Assembly: GCF_037975245.1 (NCBI RefSeq)
Contig: NC_092579.1
Span: 10,343,678-10,407,677 of the forward strand
Direction: 5' to 3'
DNA: 64,000 nucleotides
From: Apostichopus japonicus
Lineage: Eukaryota; Echinodermata; Holothuroidea; Aspidochirotida; Stichopodidae
Shown here: piece by piece, positions 1 to 12,900 of the stretch
How the letters are laid out: every line of letters starts with the position of its first letter
How positions within the stretch are numbered: position 1 is the first letter of the stretch
Position numbers and translations under genes: made by a program
Notes under the pieces: generated by a model
What the model saw: only the letters and a program-made list of their open reading frames with translations
What the model was told of the DNA's origin: nothing
Databases searched by the model: none

Positions 1-737
1 TAACTCCCCAGAACTTGGGCACAAAACACAAGACTTATCTGTTGTGCAACTGTCATATAACATGTATCCCTAAATTCAAGAAAGTAAGTTGGATTGATTT
101 ATTCCAAGTTTATTCTTTTCATAATAAATAATCACAAACTTAACCAACAGCTATAACACTTATCACAATAGATACAAAGCATTGTCAAGCCTAATTGACA
201 TATATGATTTGGGACGAATGTTGTATTGTCAGAGAGAAATTATGCTAATAGCTCATTTTTTGAAAAAAATCAACCCAAAAATATTTCAGAGCATTCCTAT
301 GGAAACTATCATTTATTGACCTTAGTAAAAGAATGAGGGTATTTGTATGGTGAGTAGCAATGCTAGATTTGTTAGTTTTTTAATTAATTAATTAATTTGT
401 TTTATTGCCAATTGTGTACAATGGGCAAGGAAGTCTCCTATAAAGTCTTAAAAAGACTTAACAAGGTAGGAGGTTCCCTGGGAGAAAAGAAAAGAAAAAT
501 GTACAAATATATATAATACAGTATATACATAAGGATTAAATATACAGTAATAATATCCTTATGATGCTGAGATGGATACGTGAAGAAGATTAAATAATAC
601 TAGTACGAGTTAATAAATTCCTTTTTCAAATGTCTGGTGAATGTGGGTTTTGAAGTTATAGACTTGTCTGAGTTGAGTTTGAGTTGTTTATTTGTACCAT
701 GGAAAAGAACAAGTTTGATGACTGTTTAATTACTCAC
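1..737. other. PDXDC1 intron at the left edge
   Basis: AT-rich non-coding sequence with a TTAATTAA-type run near 380-396. I found no exon matching the remaining PDXDC1 C-terminus here. Confidence 0.5.
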
Positions 738-905
738 CCATTTATTAAAGGAATTAAGTAAATCTTTTGGCAGTCTATCAGAGTCCTCCTCTTCACCATC
801 AACCTCTGTATTCCCTTCTGAGTACGCAGCAAACTCCTTCCCAAGACCTTCCCTAGCATCATCAAATTTAAACACTACCACGGGTGACACAGTATCAGTC
901 TGGGC
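738..905 (-). CDS. PDXDC1: PDXDC1 exon 14 (last one in window)
   Basis: Fifty-six codons, acceptor ATTCTGCAG, donor AAATGG|GTGAGT, phase 0. Encodes AQTDTVSPVVVFKFDD, an acidic stretch (VDGEEEDSD) and LLNSFNKW, which aligns with human SSPVVVFRF...CDALNRW. The remaining exons lie beyond position 1. Confidence 0.88.
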
Positions 906-3900
906 CTGCAGAATATCAATGAATACTTGTAACACATTATAAATTAAAATAAAATAAAACTGTTAGCAAACTGCTTATTCACTAGAGAGCCTGTGTAATA
1001 GAATGTGTAAAAGTAAGATGGCCTGACGTTTCGATCCTAGCAGGATCTTCTTCTGAGGCTACAATTTTTTTTTGTTTTTTGGTAGCCTGAAGATCCTGCT
1101 AGGATCGAAATGTCAGGCCAACTTACTTTTACACACATTATAAATTAGTTATCTTAGGAACCTACCAGATATGATGACGTGTAAGATGAGAATTAAGGGG
1201 GGGGGGTGGGGGCATATGCGGGCACAAAGATAGGAGAATCACTGGATCAGAAAATCACCATAAAGGAATTGAAAAGATGTACTAAGGAGTGTTAGATTTG
1301 TAGTGGATATAATGCCTGCTCGAGCTGCACAAGGTGCAGCCCCATCAGGTGGTCTTATTGTGGGCAGAACCGATAAAGTTACAACTGAAAACTGAAAATG
1401 AATAAGGTAGGCATGTGTGATGGGGGTGTATGAGGGGCAGTTCAGTTCATACATACACGCTGAAGATGTTTGAACTCATTTTTATATACTTACAAATACT
1501 TGTATAGCTTGAATAAACATATCTTTCAAAGAGCCCTCCAGTTTGAGTTCCTTCTTCGGTGCTTCTTTCTTGTCAGTCAGATTAATAGCACCCAAAGAAT
1601 TCAATCTCTGAGAGAGATGTTGACTCTGAGGAAATTATCGGATTAACCAAAATAATGTCATTTTATTGTCAAAGTTATCATGGAAAAATGGAAAAAGAAT
1701 CAATCAATTGTTACCTTCTTTCCTTCAAATTTTCATTCTATTCAACTTCAATGAATCATCTTCAAGTACAAAGAGAGTTACAAAAGAGTGAGATTAAGAA
1801 ATAATTTAAAAAAAATTCACATAGAAAAGTAGCGGGGAGACACTGAGATAATCGCCTGTGGAGATTTTTGGGTAAGTCTAAAAATAAAACTGATGGTTTA
1901 TAAGTCCTCCTAGAGAAAGCAGGAAATACAAGGGTAAAAGATGAAGTAAACATAAATATAAAACAGTAACATCAGAGAATACAGACAAGGAACTTCACCG
2001 ATGCAGGGAGGACACAAACCAACTTGGTCATTTCAACATATTTAGTGGTAGTAGCAATCCCACCAAAAACACCATCAGCATATTGAATGGTAGTAGCAAT
2101 CCCACCAAAAACACCATCAGCATATTGAATGGTAGTAGCAATCCCACCAACAACACCATCAGCATATTGAATGGTAGTAGCAATACCACCCAACAACACC
2201 ATCAGTCTACTATTGATGATTCGCATTCAAGGATTTTCTGAGAAAATACCAATGTGAATTAAATTTTTAGGTTTTTAGTTTCCAGCACAGGTCTTAAATA
2301 GTCATACTAAACATTCTGCCCTGTTTTCTGTACCTCTTGGAAAGGGAAAGGGTACAATTGATGTAACAAATAAAAGCAGTCATATTTGAAGCAACTTGTT
2401 TGTTATCATAAATATGTCATTAGAGGCACACCAAAAAAGCTTACAAGAGATGCAGCATGGGTTAACCGGTTGACGATACCGTTGTAGCCCAGACTTTGAA
2501 CTCCTAACCAGATGGGCAATGCACATAACCTTTCCTGAGGTTGTGAGGACATCAGGCCTGCTGCTAAACTCTGTACATGAAAAGAAGTAAATCAAAATTC
2601 CAAAATCAACAGAGAATATTATTTCATATTGGTAAAGGTAAAGCGGTAAAGAGAGGAGCCATAAAATAACCATTGCTATACAATGAGAATTACTTCGAAG
2701 TAGAGTTAAAGTTAACTAGAAGATGTGGAAGAAAATGTGCACTCTTCCGAAATACAAGCAACAAGTTATATGGAGTATATCGGCAGGGCAGATGATGTCT
2801 TACCCCAAAATATCTAAGTAAGTCACAAAATGTTAACTTATGTTTAAATTTTAAAGAAAACATTTTTTCTGTCATATTTAGGACATTTTTCCTCCCTGGG
2901 AAGTTAACAGACTGATTGAGCCATCTCCTCAAGTGTCTGCATTTCAACATAATTTTACATTTAGCTGCTCTGATATAACAACAGACAAGTCACATCTTTA
3001 CTCAGTCTGTTGTTTACGGATGCAAACATTGACGTTCATACCCAAAAAGAACCAAGACCGGTCTGCTTTTGCATATCCAATTCCCTGGAGTCACTTTTTG
3101 ATGTTAACATCTAAAGCTAAAATTGATTTAAATGTAACTGTTTGGGGATTAAAAAGAAGACTCTAAAGAAAACACTGCCCAGGTAACCTGAGTGAATCTG
3201 GTGAGCCCAGTGGAGGATGTTGGAAGGGTAGATAATCATAACGGAGGAAACAAGATCGAATAGTAGAAAAAATACGATGTCCGAAAGTTTCTGATTGAAC
3301 TCACCAGAGCAGGATCGGCTGTCTTGTACAGAGTCTGTTACATTGTTGCCCCAAATTAAGGATCAAATTGAATAAAGCTAGATGTAAAAATTTAAATACT
3401 GCATACGTGGATCCATTTGAGTTGTCGGCCAGCATATAGCTGCACTCCATAGCATGGAGTTGTAGACAGGAAACCACTTACCTGGTATTCTGCAGCAAAC
3501 AGGGCCAAAGAACCAACAACAATCCCAAACAAGCACCTACATACCAAAAATGAAATGTACCCCAATTATCCTTCTGAAGTGTCACACCTACACACACAAG
3601 CAATTACAAGTGCATATACTCCTTCTGTCTTCAGCAAGGGAAAAAAAAAGTCAAAGTTGTTCCACAAGTATAGATTTCTTGCGTAGTACTTTGCTTATGA
3701 TGCAATTTTGCATATAATGCAATCGTGACTCTCCCTCCCTTTGTATATTCAAGAGACAGCTAAAAACATTTCTGTTTAATTCCTAGTTCCTATTTTCCTT
3801 GGTTTCCTTTGTCTCTTTCCTACTTTGTAAAGCGCTTTGAAACACTGTATTGAGCGCTATATAAGTGTAATTTATTATTATTATTATTTATTTTCTCATT

Positions 3901-6900
3901 TTCTCCAAAAAATGGGCCAACTTAAGCTGGCATATTTGACTATTTTAACCATTCAACTGCAGATTAATGGAGGGCGTACATATGGTGGCCTTTTTGGAAA
4001 CATTCAAGTCATAAATTTATTGGGTGACTTATGGAAATAGAACAAAAATGTCATAAAATTTTCCAGATTACTAGAACGAAGGATACAACAGCAGGAGAAC
4101 CAGGAAGTCCGAGCCAAGTCCCTGGATGTAAGGTCATACTGTTCACTCGCTTTGCAGCCTGTTGAGAAGAGAGAGTTCAAAATTAGGATTAGAATAAATT
4201 ACCAAGTTGATGTCATATTCCACTTCTCTTACTCTTTATTAATGAAAATATCATATCATGGAAAGTCATTTAACAAAAAAATTATAATTTTTATTTAACT
4301 CAACACATTCATTCTAAATTTCCCTTTTTTGGTTTGTCTGTCCTGACTATTCATCTAAAACTTGGTACGATAAAATGAACGATGATGAAAAATGGAATAA
4401 ATGGATGCGAGGATGTTTACTTACTAGTACTGAAGAAGGCACCGTGCTAAGTGACAAAGTCGCTAGGTTGTGACTGAAGAGATAGAAAATGGGAATATTA
4501 AACAACAATTCACTGCAGCAAATTTTATATGAGAAAAAAATGATTTGCCTAGCCTTTCATTCAGATTCTTTAACTGACTGTTGGTAGTTGTCCTATAATT
4601 TAGTGCAGCCCTGACAAGCAGGATATTTCTGGTGGTTGAAGATGCCAAACCATGCTGCCAACACCATGCACTAAGTGATACAAAAAAAGTTTGGACTGCC
4701 ATAAAATAAAAACACCATTTCTGATAGTCCCAAGGAAACCCTACCACAATTTTTTGAAATGTTTGACCTTGGTAGACTGTCAGAAATACAAAAAATAAAA
4801 TAAAATAAACTTAGCCAACTGATTACTCACCCATTGACATGAAGCCATAGTTCATTCTCATCACATATTGATCGCAGCCTGCCAAGGTTATCTGTGTGAC
4901 CTGCCATTGGTGTACCTACGTTGGCCACCACCAGGAGGGGAGTTTTACTGGAAGCTATGTCATCTTTTATTAGTCTCTCTAATGAAGCAATGTCCTAATA
5001 TGATGTGGAAGTAAAAAAAATAAAATAAAATATGATTGAAATAAATGTATCAAATTTCCACCAGATTTACATTACAGATGACTATGTATGAGGCAAAAGG
5101 GGTGGACTTGGGCATGAGGGGGACAGGCATATAGGGGTGGGTCGATGTCTGAATGATTCATATGTTTAACAGTAATTTTAACAGTATTCTTGATGAGTAA
5201 ACATTAGGCTACATGGCTGATGATAATTGAGTTGACATTACACAAAGCTCACTAACTGTAGCATTAATCAAAAGATTGGGTGGGACTCTGGGATGTTCCA
5301 GGAAGAGTATGAGGTAGAACTATGGTAACGATGTTTGGGATCAAGAGAACAATCTAGGACAATGTAAGAGAGAGAGAGAGAGATCATTGTGGACTGCTAT
5401 AAAGCCAAAGGACACTATCAACTTGCTTCTCCTACACAAAGCTTACGTGGCAGTATTGAACATATTTACCCCCAATCTATACTGTATATATTGAAATATG
5501 CCTGTATGCTGAAACACCTACGTGTATCTCCAAATCATTCAAGCATAAATATTCTTATCAGCCTGTAAACTGTTCGATGCATACTGTGTCGATGAAGACA
5601 ACTGCACAAGGACTACGATAGAGCTCTTCCATTCATAGAACTGACAAAAGCAAATACCTCAAACAGGATTGCCATCAGAAGCGGTCAATTTAGTTGTTAT
5701 AATTACTTGATTCAAATTGACAATAGCTTCAATTTGTGGAGATTAAATCACATTATTATTTTTCTTCATTCATTTTATTTATTTAAGCAGGACTTAAGAG
5801 TTTTGATGTTTCCCACGGTGATCTGTAGTTTTCCTGCATTATGTCTACGATCTAATCTAACAACCCTCCTTGGCATCTGTTACTTTACTACAGATGTCTG
5901 TTTTTGTATGAAAAATATTATAAAATAAAGCCCTTATCAGGTCCACTTTTTTTGCCAGAACAGATGTTGAGAATCTAGTGGCACTCTGTAATACCAGAAA
6001 TCTCTTCTTGTTTCAATAATTTTGCTTAACTTTCTGAATGCCGAAAATTTTTCTCCAAAAAGTATCACTAAATGTGAGCCTTCAGGCTACTTCAAACCAA
6101 TGATTCCTATTCTAACTTTATTAAAAAATGTTTTATAAATTTGCATTGGATAGGGGAAGAAATAAAGGTCATGTTATAATATTATATATGACTCTTGTAA
6201 TCGTGATCTGTTTTCACTTACCATTGTGTGTTGAGAGCCAAACATTGTATTACACGGTACTGTGCACAGACTAGAAAGAGGAAGTCCAAGCTGAAAATTG
6301 TACAAAATGAAAGTAACATTGACAGTTTCAGGAAACATATATCTCTTCAGATGAGAGGTACATATATATAGAGAGTCTTTGCATGCATAATGAACAGTTC
6401 ATAAGTTGTCATAACCTCTTATGGCATATGATGCAGTGGCGGAGCTAAGGGTTAGGGTCAGGGGGGGCGAGAATGGTCTGTAGGGGCGCTTTCGACACTA
6501 TCTAAGCGGAGCGCCACCACAGGTTGGCGTGGCACGTACAGAAATTTTTTGAGTAAAGATACTCCCAAGATCACCGGAAATGACCCTTTCTGGGCCTTGC
6601 TAATTTGTAGATAATGTGACAAATGTCAATAGGTAAATGAAAGCGCAATAAAAAATTCAATAATCACGAATAAGTAAACAGTAGTAAAAAGCTGAAAAGG
6701 GCACCAGCAGTCCATTTGAGTCCGTCAGGGGGCGCATCTGCCCCCCCCCCCCTGACTGTATGGACGCTCCGCCACTGATATGATGCAATGTTCTACCCAG
6801 AAATCAGTTATGGCAATAAAATTGATGTTGTAATAATTGCATTTAAAAAGATAGACAACACATGGAAAATGCAAATCTTCACATATATATCCCCAAATAT

Positions 6901-9900
6901 AATATATATAGCAAGCTCATGAACACATTAATTACTAAAACAAAGTATAAATGGCTATAAAAAAATTCCATGTTTTGATGGAATCAATAACAAACCCAAC
7001 CCCCCCCCACCCGCAAAAAATTACTAATAAATTTGGTATAGTAGCATTTCTTAAAAAATATGTAAGTTTTGTATTTTCATAGATGTTGTCTTTACCTGTG
7101 CACACACAAATTGCCCCAATCCTGGCCGGGAGGCTGCACTGATGTATAAAATGGGTGGTTTGGCATAAAGTGCGTTGAATCCATCGGAATTAAACTTATC
7201 GTATTTACTGTTAAGAGCAAGTCTACAGACCCTGACCAATCCTTCCCTGTCATCCATGTGGTAGTAGGCTGATGAGTCATCAAACCTGTCAGAGATGTTA
7301 AGATATATATCATGAATATTCAAGATGATAAGTATCATCACATGATCAATTAGTAGGCCGATGAGTCATCAAACCTGTCAGTGGTGTTAAGATATATCAT
7401 GAATATCCAAGATGAAAAGAATCATCACATGATCAATATTGAAATTTATAGAAATAACAAACAATATCTCAGTTAACAATTGTTCATCTGCGAACCAAGG
7501 CTTACAACCTATAATTCCAGTGCATATAGAATGCAGACAGGTACAGTATGCGAGGAGGGAAGTAAATACTGACGTTGCTAGAATCATTAAAATTAATAAT
7601 TGGGTTAACTACTCAAAATTGATCCACAATCAAAATTAATATTGACAGTCATCATCACACAATTTATATTCAAATTAACGGAAAATAATCACAGATAATG
7701 AATATTCATTTCATCAGAAATCATGCCATGATTTTAGCTGATGGCAGACATTGCTTTAACACACAATTTTGGCCAAAGTACATGAGACATCATGAATGAC
7801 TACTAATACATGCAACATTACCTTTTGGTAAAAAAATATCTTTAATTATTCAGGGATTTTCAGGCTAAGATAGAAATGCAGTGAATTTCAAATCTGATAG
7901 CATTATCAAACCTCATGGAAGAAAAATTTAGGCAATGGTTTGAAAAAAAAAAATGTAAAATCAAACATTAAGATACGTCACAACAACTTGCCCAAATCTA
8001 TACTGACTAGAGTTCTTTCTTAGACAAGGTAAATGCTGACTACACTGAAAATAAATAGGCAGCATCTTAATGTGGGACCCAGAAACTTGACTACAATAGA
8101 GGACACCATTTAATTCTTGATTTATATATGACGCCAATCACAGGTGGTTCAGGGCTTGTATGAAGCCCCTGATTTGGGCCCACTAGGGAAGAGTCAGGAG
8201 TAACGTTAAAGACCAGGGTATACATATGTATGTAAGGAAGCCACCATCATTTTTTTACTTTTCTTTTCTCTTACCTAAATAGTCTTGAAAGCCACAGGGT
8301 TGTGTCTGATATTATACGTGTTGTTAGTCTCCGAACGTGATTGGAATCTAAAATTGAAAGATAAGCTATGATGCTCTGTCCAAGCATTGCCAGATGAGCT
8401 GTTCTGTCTAAGTTTTGCATCAATGGAGGTCTGTTGGAAGGAAAATTGCAGAGATAAATGACAATATACAGTAGATTCAGTAGTTTACATCTATGATTAG
8501 GGGATAAATACGAGGGGAACCGGTCTTAAATTTGATTTGAGACTGATGATGACGTCATCGAGGAGGCTGAGCGGACCGAGGCGATAGCCGAGGTCCGCTG
8601 CCCTTCTCGATGACGTCATCAGAGGTCTCAAATCAAATTTAAGACCGAGTACCCTCGTTTTTATCCCCATTCATAAATGACCCTCACAAATGTTAGAAAA
8701 CGGCATTTTTTCGCTAATTTTTCTTGATCTGTATTTAATTCTCCTAATGCCTCCCTTGATCTTTTTCCAGAATGACGTAATAGTAACCTCATTGTAAAAC
8801 AGCATTTTCTTCCAACGAACATTAAGAGTGAAAAAATACGAATGAAGCAGTGTCGTTTGGTCTTAAATTTTTGTAATTTAATCAATTCAAACACTAAAAT
8901 ATGGAGGCAAATGCAAAGTAAATAAGTACAGATGAACAAATTTCTAAAGATAACATTTTACAACGTTTTTTTGACCTACCAGGTCAAATTGCGCAATAAA
9001 CAGATGCTGAGTTGTGTGTGTTCTGGAAAGTCCGTAAACGCTACAACATAGTTAGGACAGCAACGTTGCTTGTTGCTAACATTCTTTTGAGTAGAACTCG
9101 TCTATCCCTGGTCGGTAGATGAACCGTTCAAATAAACGTTTACTGGGCCTGAGAATGAGCAGTTTTTGAAGAGGTTCCGAGCTCCATTGTTCGACAGGTG
9201 TTCTTGTAGTAACCGCAGTGTTATTGCGAGTCTGAAAGATCGCTAGGCCTAGTCCCTGGTCAGTCATGTCGTTACTGCTAGTAGTAGTAGTAGTAGTGCT
9301 AACGTTATTGTTAGGCTTAGCAACAAGGTTTCTACTGTTACTAGTGTCAACATTGGACGCTTTACGCTTCGGTTCTTCGTTGAAGCACCTCGATAAGGGT
9401 GCTATTGACTCTAGCCTAAAATTAAGCTCAAAATTAATCCCTAAGTCATTCATGTTACTCGAAGTATTTCGCTGGATGATTTAAGAAGTACGTACAGTGT
9501 GTATTGAGACTGTGTGTGTGAAAACATATACAGTACTACTGCTGTAACTGATTGAAAGTAGGCTATATATACTGTACAGTGTTCTATGCAATTTGGAAAA
9601 TTTCTCTGCCCATAAACATATTTGCATATACTCATGGCATGTCTTCATTTCTTTTAATTATGACTTCATGATTGCCACGGCAACAAACCAGTGTTTGTCT
9701 AACATTTCGATCCTGAAGCAATTCTCCTCTCTATACACTCGACCAGTCTCGAATCGCATTCGAGACTGGTCCAGTATACAGAAAGTTGGTTTAGGCATTT
9801 ATGAATAAAGGATTAAGTTGGTGGATGAAACAGTGTCATGAATGGCATTGACATTCCATAGCATCTTTTGAATAATGTGATCATGGTAACAACAACATCA

Positions 9901-12900
9901 CTTATCATCTAAGTAATAGCCCTATTGGAAAAACAAAAACAAAATCCTGATAACTAGTACTACCAGGCAGGTTTAATTTTTATTTATTTCACCATATTTC
10001 TTAAACATTTTTACCCTATACTAAACTTAACAGAATTTCAAGCTGTTGTAGGCTAGGTAGATCAAGTGCAAAAGTAGAAGAGAGACAGGTAAGAGTGAAG
10101 TGAAGTAAATCCTTCTGTTTTCATCATGGCAAAGCAGAGCCAAGCATTTTCTAAACCCAGTCTTCCAATTCTTTGTAGTGAATGGTCTCTCCTCAGGGGT
10201 TAGGCGATGGTTAAAACATTATTTTTGAAGTCTATACCATACTGTACATGATTTTTTCCGGCTTCAAACAAGTTCAAAACCTGTAATTTATCAAAGCATC
10301 TACTTTCCAAGATCAAACTTCTGTTAGCGCTCTCCTAATTTTGACTACTTACTTCATGGCAACGTAAACCTTACATTATAGCAACATTACGGCTCATACA
10401 GAAGCATCGCAACAGTAGAGTGAGAGTACTTATGTTGCGAGCAGGTAGGTGAGCAAGGCAGCAAAGTACAGTTAATCTAATGCTAGCATTTAGTTACTCT
10501 TCCAGACAATGCTTCCGTTAGCATGTTAACTTGTACAGTCAGTAGTATATGACAGTATCACACTCCAAACTCAATCAAACTGTTTCTTATGCAGTATGCT
10601 ATAGTATGCTAGCAATATCTGGAATGAAATTTTTGTGTTCATGTTCATAGGGGAAGCAGCTCTTCATGTAAGGTTTGAAACTTAATGCAGATGCCACATG
10701 ATTCTGTGTCAAAGTTTACAGCATTTCTGCGCCAGACGTTACGTTGTAAAGGATGTGTAAAAGTAAGATGTGTAAAAGTAAGATGTGTAAAAGTAAATGG
10801 GCCTGACGTTTTGATCCTAGCAGGATCTTCCTCAGAGGCTTCACAGGCTTCAGATCCTGCTAGGATCGAAACGTCAGGCCCACTTACTTTTACATATTCT
10901 CTTACACAGGCTCTTTAGTGGATAAGCAGTTTGGAAACAGAAGATTAACATGCTGATTACCAGTTTCACTTTTAGTTTCACTGTACTTCACCGTTCTTCT
11001 TCTTCTCACCATCACTTCCACTCGATAGGCAGACTAAGTGGGTACTGACCCAGAAGTGGGTCAATTGAGAAGTAGTGCTACAGCATTACCAATAATTGTG
11101 GGTTACACTGTAGGTACAGTACAGTAGTGAGCACATGTTACAGAATATACAGGTGAGAGAGAAATGAAGTAGATCAAGTTTACCCAACATCTAAGTTTTG
11201 CAGTTGTGTGAAGACAATAACAAATAAATTAAAACAAAACTACTACCCACCTTGGAAACTCCGTTGAGGTTTGTTCATCTCCTTGTACAATAATCTTCTC
11301 CAGCTGCTGGATAATATCTTCCAGTTTTTGACCACTGAAAAGAAAACCAGACAGAAAAATACTGTACAATATATACAAGATCACATTATGACTATCACAC
11401 TTAGGAATGAATCAAGGAAGTAACTATGTATTACTAGACTTTACTGAACAATGATGCCAGCCTAGCAGACACATACACTGTCTGACTGACCACGAAGAAA
11501 ACCAACCAGATGAACAAATAAAACTCAAACTATAACCCACCCTTCCCCACCCCCTTCCCCAGCCCCTTTCCCCACCCCCTTCCCCAGCCCCCTTCCCCAG
11601 CCCCCTTCCCCAGCCCCCTTCCCCAGCCCCCTTCCCCCTTTCAAAAAAACACTGAAAGAAAACCAAGAGTGGGTAGTGATTTACTAAACAATGGGATGCT
11701 TCCATCAGAAAATATATCTTTATCACTCTGTCAATTTTAATGCCAAATATTTTCCCCATTCATCAGTTATGTGCAGAGTTGTTACAAGTCATGTCATTTT
11801 CAAGTTGTGTAATTCTCATGACTCACTGTTTTATCTTGAATACTGTAACATTTATCTCTATCAAGTAATGTCGAAAACCTCCTCTCTGAGTCTCTTTACT
11901 TTGCGGAATGAGCGGGGACTTGATCCATGACTTGTTACACGACTCGATCCATGACTAATTATTATAAGACTTGATTTAAATTTTCTCACACAATATTCTT
12001 TTCTACCAAAATCCCCAAAACTACGTCAATCAGAGTGCATATTCGTAGAGTGGACAGGTAAGGCAGTCTGACTGAAGTACATCAACAAATCTAATCCCAT
12101 CGACTGAATCTGAATCCATTCAACATATCCTGACGAATCCCTTGTTCTCTCACTGCTTCCGCTGCTTTTTAACTTGTGATGGTCGGTTGTTCAGTTCTAT
12201 AGTATTTTATACTTTTACCAGCATCATAGTATAATGTATACATAACAAAATGTCCAAACTTTTGAAATCAGTTTCTTCCAAGTGACACAAGCTTAAACAG
12301 TGAATAATTACCTTTATTTTTGTTTTTAATTAATAGCAAATTTTTGTTGTACTTGCAGCCAAAATTTGCTTCAATTTTATGAATTATAAAGATAAGGAAA
12401 TTCAACTACAAGCGAGTACTGTTATTAACAGAACGATAAAGAAAAGAACAGGCAAAAAACAAAAGGGGAAAAGAAAACTGTAAAAACCAGTGTCCAACAT
12501 TGAGATTTTGTTTGCCCAATATCAAATTCTACTTAATGATTTTGTACTGTACTCTTGAATTTCTGCAAACAACTTTTTTTCTTAGACAACATGAACACCG
12601 CAATAATCAAAGAAATCTGGCAAATTGTCAGCAGTAACAGTATTTAAATAGGGGAGTAGTGAGTACTATTTATATCACAAATTTTTGCCCGAGTTGCAGC
12701 TGAATAAACTATCGAAACTGTCAACAATTTAGTTAAAAGTTTAAATTGTCTGATAAGTTTCAATGAACCAACTATTTGACCAAAATTAAACGTGTCTAAG
12801 GCTGTTGAAATGGTGGATTTGAAAGAAAGAGGGTGACCTAAGACGGGGTCATTGGGGGCGCAGTGCAAGAATGTTACCAGTTAATAGGCTAGGGTACAGT

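Noticed and set aside
3482-3536. Possible PDXDC1 exon (good donor after GAATACCAG; CLFGIVVGSLALFAAEYQ)
   Set aside because: Its phase cannot join exon 10, its upstream part is shared with a dispersed repeat at 15.8 kb, and the microexon at 3305-3334 supplies the expected conserved residues in phase.
11424-11759. 111-codon minus ORF with Gly/Arg repeats
   Set aside because: A translation of the C-rich minisatellite, not a gene.
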